A stretch of DNA of 64,000 nt from Areca catechu (Eukaryota > Streptophyta > Magnoliopsida > Arecales > Arecaceae), in the NCBI GenBank assembly GCA_021397845.1, contig CM038047.1, positions 130,554,112-130,618,111 of the forward strand, read 5' to 3'. The notes under the pieces are model-generated. The model made no database searches. It saw only the letters and a program-made list of their open reading frames with translations, and was not told the DNA's origin. How positions within the stretch are numbered: position 1 is the stretch's first letter; every line of letters starts with the position of its first letter. Shown here in pieces: positions 51,868 through 62,457 of this stretch. A program made the position numbers and the translations under genes.

Positions 51868-53127
51868 TAACCAAGAAGAAGGTATTGATTTTGATGAAAC
51901 CTATGCACCCGTATCAAGACTAGAAGCCATTAGATTACTACTTGCATTTGCTTGCTACATGAACTTCAAACTCTTTCAAATGGATGTAAAAAGTGCATTT
52001 CTTAATGGTTTTATCTCTGAACAAGTTTTTGTGGAAAACCACCAGGTTTTGAAAATTACACCTTTCCAAACCATGTATTCAAATTAAACAAAGCATTGTT
52101 GGTTTGAAACAAGCACCTAGAGCCTAGTATGATAGACTTAGCACTTTCTTAATTGAAAATAATTTTTCAAGAGGTAATGTAGACAAAACTTTGTTTATCA
52201 AAAAGAAAAATAATGATATCTTAGTTGTACAAATATATGTTAATGACATTATTTTTGGTGCAACTAATGAATCTCTATATAAATAATTTGCTAAGCTTAT
52301 GCAGGGAGAATTTGAAATGTGCTTAATGGGCGAGCTGAACTACTTCCTTGGACTTCAAGTAAAACAAACAAAGGAAGGCATCTTCATCAACCAACCAAAT
52401 ACATCAAGGAAATCATCAAAATGTTTGGCATGGAGAGTAGCAAAACAATGAGCACACCCATGAGCCCAGCTTGCAGATTAGACAAAGATGAGAATGGATC
52501 CCATATTGACCAAAAGCTATACAGAGGTATGATCGGATCCTTATTATATTTGACTGCAAGTAGACCTGACATATTATATAGTGTATGTGTATGTGCTAGA
52601 TTTCAGTCATCACCAAAAGAATCACATATGCTTGCTATAAAAAGAATAATTAAATATTTGAAAGGAACAAGTAATTTAGAAATTTGGTATTATAAACATT
52701 CTACTCTGAATTTGATTGGATTCTCTGTGCTGATTATGCTGGTTGTAAAATAGATAGAAAAAGTACTAGCAGTACATGCCAATTTCTAGGGTTGAATTTA
52801 ATTTCATGGCACTGTAAGAAGCAAAATTCCGTAGCCTTGTCCACAGCTGAGACTGAGTACGTGGCTGTCGGTAGTTGTTGTGCTTAAGTGTTATGGATTA
52901 AACAACAACTAGAAGACTTTGGTGTATCACAATCTAAAATTCTAATTAAATGTGATAACACAAGTGCTATCAATTTGACAAAGAATCCAATTCAATACTT
53001 TAGAACCAAGCACATTGAAATTAGACATCATTTTATTAGAGATCATGTTTTAAATGGTAATATTGTGCTTGACTTTGTGCCTACTGAAGATCAATTAGCT
53101 GACATATTTACTAAGCCACTCAATTAA
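51868..53127 (+). pseudogene. reverse transcriptase and RNase H of the Sirevirus, after the insertion
   Basis: RT resumes with NQEEGIDFDETYAPVSRLEA and LFQMDVKSAFLNG (first catalytic Asp), then shifts frame near 52040. The catalytic box reads IYVNDIIFG (about 52228), so the first Asp of YVDD is Asn. ELNYFLGLQ and RPDILYSVCVCARFQ follow. RNase H spans about 52700-53120 with a one-base shift at GFS-ADYAGC, the glutamate in STAETEYVA and the Asp in IKCDNTSA, and ends with QLADIFTKPLN. At least one in-frame TAA lies at 52285-52287. RT and RNase H copy the RNA into cDNA. Confidence 0.88.
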
Positions 53128-53664
53128 GATAGATTTGAGCTAATTAGGAGTGAATTAGGACTTTGTGATCTCTTCTAGATTCTTTAACCTAATTCCTTCA
53201 ATTCTAAGGTAATCTCATCTAGAAAACCTCCTTAATTTATTCTATTTTGTTGAACTTTGATATTCTTTGAAAATTCCTTTCAAAATTCTTTTGGTTTTTG
53301 TTCAAATTTTTCAAAACTCCATTTTCTCTGTTCGAGTCGACTGGATCTTAATTCGAGTCGACTGGATTTCTCTGAGAGTTTTGAGCTTGTTCTGGCCTAG
53401 CCAGCTCGAATAGTTTCGAGTCGACTAGATTTTCTGATGGTGTTAGGAAAGCTCTGGCTAAGCCGACTCGAGCCTTTTTAGGGCTACTCGAGTCGACTGG
53501 AATTTCGCGCCGAAGCGTTTTGCTTAGGGTTATAAACTCTTCACCGAACCATTTAGCCTTTATGTTGTCTTCTCTAACGGTTCATTCATCTCCAAAACCT
53601 ACTCCAAAGACTTCCTTCTTCCTTCCAAGCACTCCATTTTCTTGATTTTCCATCTTTCCTAGCT
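53128..53664 (+). promoter_or_regulatory. pol-to-ORF spacer with palindromic AGTCGACT motifs
   Basis: Five CGAGTCGACTGGA or GCCGACTCGAG motifs lie at about 53333, 53353, 53416, 53462 and 53488, in front of the extra ORF. The same motif family fills the LTRs of this element and of the solo LTR. AGTCGACT is a perfect palindrome. The location suggests an internal regulatory module for the downstream ORF; this is inference. Confidence 0.45.
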
Positions 53665-55539
53665 ATAGCACCCAAGCGTGCGACAGGTAAACGCTCCGTT
53701 AGGGTTGCTCCATCGGTTGAAAAGGAAAGAAGGTCCAAAAGGAGGCAAGAAGAGCCAAGTAGCGCCACTCACAATGAAGAATTTGCAGAGGAAGCCGCAA
53801 GAGATCCTCCACTAGCTCCTAGCCAAATGCCTTCGATGTCTACGCGTCTGGTAACTTCCGACCGCCGAATTAATTTTGAGTTTCTTAAAGGCATTAGATT
53901 AAGAATAGGAGATCTGATTGAAGACTTAGGATGGAGAAAATTTTGTCCATTGAATGAAAAGACCTATCCCACTCTTGTTAGAAGCTTTTATGAAAATTTA
54001 AGACCGGGAACGAATCATGTGGAATCCACTGTTAAAGGAAAGAGGATAATAGTCAATGAGGAATTCCTACAAGGTGTGTTAGATTTACCTTCAGAGAGAG
54101 TAAAATTTCTAGTAATTGAAAACAGGGAAAAGACCTTGAGAACAATATTGAACAAAGAAGATGTTGGTGGTATTGGTACTGTGTTTGCTAACACCCTATC
54201 ACTGGAAATGAGATTACTTCACAACTTCATTTATAGAATTTTCTTGCAAAGAACCGGTAGAATCGATTGGGTGAGTGAAAGGAATTTATGCCTTATGGAG
54301 CACATTCTAGAGAAAACTCCTGTCAATCTGCCATACATTATAATCATGCAAGTGAAAGAGACAGTAAGAAAAGCTAAATCCTGTCTATCCTATGGAATGA
54401 TGCTTACATTATTGTTTAAATCTCATAGAGTCAGTATGGATGGTGAAGATGGATTAGAATTGCATCACGCTGATATCTACACTTCCAAGACTCTAGAGAG
54501 AATGGGGTATTTCCAAGTGGAAGGAGTGTGGAGAAAGAAAGGCACAAATGTAAGGGCTATTAGCAGCTCCAGTAGTAGTGAAGAAGAAGAAGATGAAGAA
54601 AATATAGAAGCCGCTGGAACTTCTTCTACACCAGTACTAGAGCCTGAGTCATTTGTATCTGAGCCTGCTGCTGTTACTGAGGAGACCAGAGCACCTTCTC
54701 CTATGTTTGATATGCCTGCAGCAGAGTTCGATTTGCCTGCACCAGAGTTTGACTTGCCTGCAGCTGATGTTCCTTTACCTGACTACCCTACTGCAGCTCC
54801 ATAACCTCCAATTGTTCAAGTTCAGATTGAGGAACAGTTAAGAAGCTTGACAAATTCACTTACAGGTACAATAACTTCTTTATTTAATGATTTGAAACAG
54901 TCAGTGGACAGCAGATTGGACAAACTGGAAGAGCATGTGGCAAGTCTACAAGGAAAGGTTGAAGCTATAGAAGCTTCAAGGTTTGCACCTCAGATAGACC
55001 TTCAACCAATTCTGAGTTGTATCTCTTCAAGTTCTGAAATAATTTTGAAGTCTGTGGATGCCACTTTGAATGAATATCATGCTGAGTTGAAGGAACTTAG
55101 AGGCAAAGTGGGAACTATTGTAGATACAAGAGCTATGGCAGAGGATTATACTAGAGGCATTGGGATCATCAGGTCGGAGCTTGGCAGAATTTGAGGTTCA
55201 GCTGAAGCATTCGCCAATATCCAAGCATCTGAGCTTGTATCTATGCAGAAAGAAATAGGTGAAATGAAGGAGGTAGTGAACAAAGTGCCAGTTAGCCTCA
55301 AGGACTTGGAGCAACAATTGGGAGCAATTTGGATGGAAATGGTGTCTATCTGTGGCACTGTCAGATCCTTAGAGGTCACAGCTAGGACCATACCATTGTA
55401 TGATCCACCTCCCATTTCCACTAGGGCTCCTAGCACCTCTCATCACCCTAGGGCTCCTCCTCCTCATGCTTCATCTAGTCGATCACATAGACCCACTTCT
55501 TGGCATGGTGCCAATGTTCCTAGAGATGATTCCGATTAG
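53665..55539 (+). pseudogene. extra ORF at the env-like position of the Sirevirus
   Basis: One reading frame of about 624 codons runs from 53665 to TAG at 55539 with only two internal stops (TAA 54802-54804, TGA 55192-55194). The probable start is ATA at 53665 where APKRATGKRS follows; the first surviving Met is at 53827. The first 230 residues after that Met form a helical globular domain (NFEFLKGIRLRIGDLIEDL) reminiscent of the putative plant transposon domain. An acidic Ser/Glu stretch follows, then four proline-rich repeats with FDLPAPEFDLP, a coiled coil (54847-55330) and a Ser/His/Pro tail. I see no signal peptide or membrane segment, so an envelope role is not supported by the sequence. 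Function unknown. Confidence 0.7.
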
Positions 55540-56300
55540 ACATTTTGTAGTTTCAGTACTTTTTGGATGCTTTTTGAAACTTTTGTAATGGTTAATGTAT
55601 TGAACATCTTTTTGACAGAAATGAAATGAACATCTTTTTAATCACTGTGTAATGTGTGTATATGTGTTATCTTGTTTACACTCTCTTCTTTTTAATAAGA
55701 ATTCTCTCTCTAAGTTGAGAAAGTGAAATTATCTCAAACAAATCTTGAAATTTTTTCAATCTATTTAAAATTTTGAGCTTATCTGTTTAACCTTTTTGAT
55801 TTGATGACAAAAAGGGGGAGAATCATAGAGTGCATGAAAGGAATAGATTAATGAATTGCAATAAAACTACTAAAGTAAAGTAGACAGGGGGAGATTTTAA
55901 GGCATTTATGAATAATTTCTTGCATATTATTCTGATAAAATGTTCAAATGAATGTTAAAGGGGGAAAAATTTAGAGAAAATTCATATTGCCTAGAAATTT
56001 TATAAAAAGGGGAAGATATACATGCTTAATTTACATGCTTCAATGATTACTATGATGCTCTCGACTTATTATATCTATCGGTCGATACTTAATGCTGCTT
56101 GATACATACAAGCAATCATTCTCTGATATTTACAGTTTATGAATTTGACCTTGTGCATAATTGTATATCACATACTGATATACATTTGAGATTACAGTTG
56201 ACTTTATAAATTATCAAACAAATATAAATGCTTACATACTTATGAATAGATTAGATTCTTTTCATGCCCAGTATTTTGTCATCATCAAAAAGGGGGAGAT
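55540..56300 (+). other. 3' non-coding region with serial polypurine tracts
   Basis: Purine tracts AAAAAGGGGGAGAA (55809), ACAGGGGGAGAT (55884), AAAGGGGGAAAAA (55957) and AAAAAGGGGAAGAT (56004) precede the final AAAAAGGGGGAGAT (56287-56300) that adjoins the 3' LTR. Repeated polypurine tracts are a described Sirevirus hallmark; only the last is in position to define the LTR. Confidence 0.85.
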
Positions 56301-57877
56301 TGTTGACCCTTAAAGTGATTTTGATGATAACAAAACATTAGAGCATACATTTGGTTATCTAACAACTCTTCAAATGATTGACAAGTTTTTGTAGGACAAC
56401 TACATTAACACACTTTCTAAATCCTATAGTCTTTAATGTTTTGTTTTGAGTTGTAAAGTCTTTAGAATCTTGTAAAGAAGAACCCTACAAAAATTTTCTA
56501 TTAAAATCAAGTTTAAGGGTTACTTCTAGTAGTCTTTCAAGCTTCAATTTTTCTTGAATTTATTGAAAGTGCTTGAAGAAGACTTCAAAGCTTGGGATAA
56601 GTGTTCTGGAAGTTTGAAGTTGATCTGGTTGAAGAACCACCTTCGAGTCGACTGGATGGAGGACCTAGCCGACTTTGGCACTGGCACAGAAAAGAAGTTC
56701 TCTGGCACACAGATCCAGCCGACTAGCACCAAGGCCCAGCCGACTCGTCCAGAACATGGTTGAGAATGTTCTGAGATTCTCAGGGATCTGAGCTGACTAG
56801 AATTCAGCCCAGCCGACTCGTCCAGAACTTGGTTGAGAATGGTCTAATAGCCTTTGAGATCCGAGCCGACTGGATTCCAACCTAGCCAACTCGTCCAGAG
56901 TGAGGTATTTTCTCAACTATGGAAGCTAGCTGACTGGCACTCAGTCCAGTCGACTCGAACTTGGTCCAAGCTGACTCGAAGTTTGTCCGAGCCAACTGGA
57001 ATGACGGGGTCACCTCCAACTGCTAGTTCCAGTTCTTAGTTTTTGAATTCCAAAAGTGCTCCAACGATAACCTATCACCTTCCAATGGTCTACAACGTTC
57101 AAAATCAAGGGAAGGCAGTTGATGTCTCTATAAATAAGGTATGAGAACATCTTTGAAGAGACTAATGAATTATTGAGTATTTATTGAATACTTATTGAAG
57201 TGAAGAGAGAGCACTAGAGCTTTAAAGTCTGCTTTCAAGCCTGCAACAACTCTTACCTGAAGCTTGAAGCATCTTTTGAGGAAAGCAAGGAAGCCATTGA
57301 AGTGCATTGAAGAGCATTCAGTGGATCTTCACTCGAGCTGCATTGGCAACCACCCTGACAACAGAGTTTGTCTTTATTTTTGCTTCTTTATTCTATCTTT
57401 TAGAATATCTGGGTTATTGGTGAGCCCGGTTGTAAAAACCAAATAGGTTTCTTTGGTGAGCCTTTAAAAACCAGAGTGTAGAGGTTTCTTTGGTGAGCCT
57501 ATCTAAAAACCAAAGTGTAGAGGTTTTAGGTGAACCTGTAAAAACCTAGCTTGGGTTTCTTTGGTGAGCCCAGTTTCAAAAATCAAAGTGTAGAGGTTGG
57601 GATTGTGAGCCTGTAAAACAATCCGACTGTATTCCGGTTTGAGGGATATAGTGGAAATCCCGAGTGGTGAACTTGGGTAGTGGACATAAGAGCTGGGTTG
57701 CTCCGAACCACTATAAATCTGTCTTGTTTGTGTTGTGTTTGATTTACCATTAGCTTCTGCATTCATACTCTATTTGACACAACACTTAACCACTAAAAGG
57801 AATTACTTGTGCATATACGTGCAAAAATTTGTAATTTCCAATTCACCCCCCTCTTGGGTTAAGCCACCTGGGCAACA
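56301..57877 (+). repeat. 3' LTR of the Sirevirus
   Basis: TGTTGACCCT...CTGGGCAACA, 1577 bp, sister of 44582-46159. It is followed by the target duplication ACAAT. Same TATA-like CTCTATAAATAAGG (about 57125) and same motif arrays. Confidence 0.95.
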
Positions 57878-57882
57878 ACAAT

Positions 57883-60650
57883 CTGGATGCTAACAATTTA
57901 AAACAATCCAAAAGCTAACATTTTAAAACAATCCAAATGCTAGCAGTGAATCCTCTCAGACTTAAACTGTGGGTGGCACCTTCTTTTGATAACCTTGAAC
58001 CATGTCTCATGCTAATTACTAGCTACCATATGGACCTCTTAGGCTGGTCCTCTAGGTCTCTGGATGTGGCTCATCAAAAGGAAAAGCACTCTTGGATTTG
58101 GTGCCAACCCTAGATAAGGTTTATCTAGTAGTGGAGCTAACATAATAGTCTCCTTCTCTTGAACTTCTTCATGGTGAAGATTAGGTGACTAAGACTCTTC
58201 TTTGGATGACATTAAGGATCCATCAATGCTCCAACTTAGATGGTGAAGCAGTATAGAGGTAGTATCCAAGTAGTGCATATAGCAGTCCAAAATAGTAGCT
58301 ACTAAAAACTAATATACAGTAGAAAATAAAAACTTGCTAAAATTGAAAAATCTTACTAACAAAGTTATAAGGTAGTTGAGTCTAGCTTAGTCAAGCTAGA
58401 TGGTGGCTTATGAACTGGTGTCCACACCAATTCCCATGGGGTGGAAAAAACTTAGCTCCAATAAGTAAGGTCCACTACAACTCTGGAATTATTCAAGCTG
58501 ATATGAATTGATCCATTGCAACTCCTCTCAGGTGATCTATGCATCCTCGAATTTAGGTTGGCCTTACTATCGGACTAGATATCATTAATATCCATGCCTT
58601 CTAGTTGACATAACCTGCTCATCTAAAATCTTGTCGATGTGATTATGTTTCCTTGGAATAGTGGGTTGTAGGCATTCAGGATGAAGTTCACTATCAAGAA
58701 AAGGATCAGGCTTAAATGGATCACTTGGAATCATTATTGTCTCCTTGTATTTTATTAGCTATGATGCATTAAATGTTGAGCTTATGCCATAATTAAAAGG
58801 TAAATCTATAATGTAGGCATTTGATTCAAGTTTCTTCAAGATCTTGAAGGGTCCAGCTCCATGTGCATAAAGTTTCTTAATGGTTCCTAGTGAAAATTGC
58901 TCTAGGCTTTTACTCGAATCATTATATAGTCTCGCTTAGCAAAGTCATAAGATCTACAATATGAATATGCAAGTTGCTTATACATTTGATTACTAATATT
59001 AATTTTGTTTTTAATGTGTTCATGTAGATTCTTAAGATGCTGTGCAAATGACTCTGCATCTTATAACGATCTAGCATGCCATGATAATGAGAATTAAGTC
59101 TACAGCTTGTGGGGATGATAACCATATACGACTTCAAATGGGCTTTTACTAATAGACCTAATGAGAAAATTAGTATAAGCAAACTCAGCTCTGGATAAGA
59201 CTAAATCCTAATTACTAACATGTTCTCCTACTAGACTCCTAAAAAGGTTGCCTAAACTCCTATTAACTACTTCAGTCTAGCCATCAATTTGAGGGTGATT
59301 GCAGATGAGAAATTAAGTTTTATTCCAAGCAAATACCATAAAGCTTTGCAAAAGTAACTCAAGAACCTGATGTTACGATCTGAAATAATGAACTTAGATA
59401 GACCATGCAATCTCATAACCTCATCAAAGTACAAGCAAGGTACTCTAAATGCATCTAAAGCTTGAGACATGGCAAAATGGCAAAAGGTGGCCATTTTCGA
59501 AAACCTATTTACTACAACACAAATAGAATTGTTCTTATAGATAGTTTGAGGAAGCCTAAGACAAAGTCGATGCTTATATCTTGCTATGGATGGTTGGGAA
59601 TAAGCAATGACATGTACAGGAGGACAAAGTCGATGCTTATATCTTGCCGTGGATGGTTGGGAATAGGCAATGGCATGTACAAGCTAGTATTTTGTTTAAG
59701 ATGTTTTGCTACGGCACACGTATGATACTATGTAATGATTTTCATGACATCTCTCTTCAAACTAGGCCAATGGAATTGATTTTTCATAGCTTCAATTATC
59801 TTATTCCTTTGAAAATGTCCAATCAGACCTCCCGCATGCAATTTCCATACTAAAAAGTCTCTTACAAATATTTGTTGGACATAGTTTATTGTTTCTAAAC
59901 AAGAATTCATCCCGAAAATATACTCACTAAAGTTTCTAGGTGGCCCTTATTATAGGGTAGCATAAACCTTTTTAAAGTCAAGATAATCAGAATAATTTTC
60001 TTTTAACTTCTTAAATCCTATAACTTTAACACTAACGACAAATAAAAGGATGACTCTATGTATCTGCAACTTGATTTGTAGATCCAGCCCTATGTTTTAG
60101 TATAAATGTATAGGATTGAAGAAATTCAACTCACTTGGCATGTCTATAGTTCAGTTTCTTTTATGAATTTAAGAACCCAAAGGCTTCATGATTTGAATAC
60201 AAGATAAACTTGAAAGGCTCCAAAACTTCAAAGCCTATATTATTGTATAAAACTTCTTATCATAGATAGAATATTTCTGTTTAGGCTCATTCAATTTCTC
60301 ACTAAAGTATGTGATAGGATGGCCCTCTTAAATCAACACTCCTATTCCTACACCTAATGCATCACACTCAATCTCAATTTTTTTATTGAAATCGGGTAGT
60401 CGTAGGACAGGGGTTTGAGTCATTTTATTCTTAATCTCCTAAAAAGCCTTATCAACCATTTTATTAACTCAAATACTCCCTTACAAATACAGTCTATGAT
60501 AGGATCCATAATCAAACTAAATCCTCTAACAAATCGATGGTAAAAGGAGCTAAACCATGAAAACATCGAACATCATGAATACTCTTAGATATAGGCCACT
60601 CTATTATGGCTCAAATCTTTTCAAGATCTATAGTTATTCCTCGATACAGG
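57883..60650 (-). mobile_element. decayed Reina-like chromovirus (Ty3/gypsy), 3' half
   Basis: On the minus strand, from right to left: the RT end and RNase H remnants (60650 to about 60000), the integrase zinc finger with FHWPSLKRDV (59728-59910), the integrase core (59267-59720), the integrase C-terminal part with SYMVIIPTSC (58922-59182), and a chromodomain-like C-terminus with IDKILDEQVMSTRRHGY (about 58600). 57883-58550 is 3' non-coding plus LTR-like sequence, interrupted by the Sirevirus and continued at 44581 and leftward. Gag, protease and the N-terminal RT are absent; the break is near 60650. Confidence 0.75.
58540..60645 (-). pseudogene. chromovirus pol remnants: RT end, RNase H, integrase, chromodomain
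   Basis: The frame is broken many times. Recognisable: GITIDLEKI with the RT-thumb region (60611-60853 frame and onward), an RNase H stretch recognisable only loosely (60050-60450), RDFLVWKLHAGGLIGHFQRN (integrase zinc-finger region), DEVMRLHGLSKFIISDRNIRF holding the second catalytic Asp (59267-59494), and a C-terminal chromodomain-like piece with two stops right after RRHGY. The first catalytic Asp and the Glu of the core are not secure. Older decay than the Sirevirus inserted beside it. Confidence 0.7.
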
Positions 60651-61290
60651 CCAGGCCACTTTATAAATGGAACTAGGTTGTTAAAATTCCATCGCCCGAT
60701 CTTGATCATTGACTCTAGGTAGTAGGATTTTTTGTTATTAAAGTTCCATCTTCCACTAGTCGAGCACTGGTTGTCGGCTTTGATGTCGGAGTCATCTTTC
60801 TCGGGAACTAGCTTCAGCATGAAAGATTGCTCTTGGCCATAAACCATGGGCATAGGAGTTAGGAGTCAGAAGGTCAGCAGTGACAGAGAAGGTGAAGAAG
60901 ATCCTTCTTGCAACTTTTTGTTTTCTCTGTCTTGTCTGACCTTGTAAGTATTCACGTCTAGTTTCATCTCAAGTCCCAGACCTGATCCAACTTTGTATAT
61001 CTCAGACTTGATCTGACTTTGTATGTCTTGGACTTAATTTGACTTTGTATATTTTGGACTTGATCTGACTCTGTATGTCTCCTCCTTAATTAATGAAAAG
61101 GAAATTTTTTTAAACTCTCTGATTATGCATGAGCATTTTCACTCTTGAATGTGACATCTTATTGAATCCTTCATTCTCGGGTGTATTTGTGCATTGGACA
61201 AGTGCTTCCACTTTGGATCACGAAATCAAGCTAAGTAGAATGGTTGGCTACTTCCATTGGAAGGACACCGGTTGGTCGAGTATTGATTGG
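60651..61290. repeat. spacer with a degenerate 30-bp repeat
   Basis: Units of ACTTTGTATGTCTTGGACTT-like sequence recur four times at about 60985-61080 (TCAGACTTGATCTGACTTTG and variants). An 80-codon minus-strand frame at 60611-60853 includes a direct repeat of GRWNFNN. No gene is assigned. Confidence 0.55.
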
Positions 61291-61299
61291 TGGATTAGG

Positions 61300-61760
61300 A
61301 ATTACCTTTGCAAGTCACTCGAAAGTAGGGTGGAGAGTTGGCCATCTCATTCACCTGAATGACAGTTAGGCATCTAGGAGTCATTTTTATGAGGAGTTAC
61401 TCGGAGAAAGGGTGGAGAGTCGGCCATCTCGTTCACCTGAATGATGGTTGGCCATTTTGGAGTCACCTTTGTGAGGAGTTACTCGGGGGAAGGGTGGAGA
61501 GTTAGCCATATCATTCACCTAAATGATGGTTGGCCATTTGGGAGTCACTTTTGTAAGGAGTTACCTTGGGGAAGGGTGGAGAGTCAGCTATCTCGTTCAC
61601 CTGAACGATGGCCGGCCATCCGAAAGTTATCTTTGTGAGGAGTTACCTAGGGAAAGGGTAGAGAGTTGGCCATCTCATTCATCTAAATGATGGTCGGCCA
61701 TCCAGGAGTTACCTTTGTAAAGAGTTACCTAGAGTGGGAGTTATCCTAGTGGCAATTATC
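61300..61760. repeat. 82-bp minisatellite, five to six units
   Basis: GAGGAGTTAC and its variants recur at 61391, 61473, 61555, 61637 and 61719, exactly 82 bp apart, each unit carrying GGTGGAGAGT(C/T)GGCCATCTC, TTCACCTGAATGATGG and GGCCATCC. The perfect spacing with sequence divergence suggests an old array without indels. A partial continuation, GAGTTACCTAGAGTGGAAGTT, runs to about 61870. Confidence 0.9.
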
Positions 61761-61870
61761 CAAATAGGGACCATGAGCCAGCTATCCTTTCGACCAGGTA
61801 TGAGCCAACCGGATGGAAGTTATCTTTATAAGGAGTTACCTAGAGTGGAAGTTATCCTGGTGGGAGTTAC

Positions 61871-62457
61871 TTTTGTATGAGTTATTGATCCTCACCCCCC
61901 AAGTTAGTCATTGCTTGTCCCTTAGCAATGCAATTAAGATATAAGTATTAATTTTATAATCATGTATCATTAAAATTCTTCTTTGGATCTAGGCTTACGG
62001 TCAAAAAGAAGTTAGCTAGCATCACTATCTAGGTATTGAGTTTAAAATAAATTTTGTAGTCTGAACTATTAGAAACTTTCTTAGATTTCTTCCAAAGTTC
62101 TACAATACTTATGTTTGTGATGGCTGACTTAGTATTTCAGTACTAGATTATGAGAAATAATTATTCTTCGCTTATGATATCTTTGGTCAATTTTCTATAC
62201 ACCACCAAATTAAGCATATGAGATGAGGTAGCTTTCACACCTAAATTTTTTTCTTCTTTTTTTCTCTTTTTTTTGATTGGTAATGTCTTCACACTACCTA
62301 CTTTTTGATGCAAATAACAATACTTACTTAGATGAAGGTATTCGATTACTCGATAGGAAACTAATGTTTAGAACTTGCCTTTTTTTTTCTTTATTTTGTT
62401 CTATCTTATTTTTTAGGTAGGTAGCACTTTTCTCAAATTCAAGTTAAAAGGGGGGTG
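61871..62457. other. spacer, nothing recognised
   Basis: AT-rich sequence. AAGTTAAAAGGGGGGTGTG directly before the LTR at 62458 looks purine-rich, but it lies outside that element's ends and is probably flanking DNA. Confidence 0.4.

Larger units (their letters stand above)
44582..57877 (+). mobile_element. full-length, decayed Sirevirus (Ty1/copia) with extra post-pol ORF
   Basis: The 13.3-kb element has two LTRs (44582-46159, 56301-57877), a perfect target duplication ACAAT (44577-44581, 57878-57882), an initiator-Met-type primer site, gag, and pol in copia order (protease, integrase, RT, RNase H). After pol come a long extra ORF and several polypurine tracts before the 3' LTR. The serial polypurine tracts and the post-pol ORF are Sirevirus traits. 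The LTRs differ at about nine of the first 170 bases, so the insertion is not recent. All coding parts have stops or shifts. A 2.0-kb LTR element sits in the RT. Confidence 0.92.

Noticed and set aside
53665..55539. Envelope glycoprotein of the Sirevirus
   Set aside because: Position fits, but no signal peptide, membrane segment or glycoprotein-like cysteine pattern is visible; described as an ORF of unknown role.
61300..61760. Regularly spaced repeats as a CRISPR-like array
   Set aside because: Units are directly adjoining and diverged throughout, without constant repeats separating unique spacers; the context is a plant nuclear genome.
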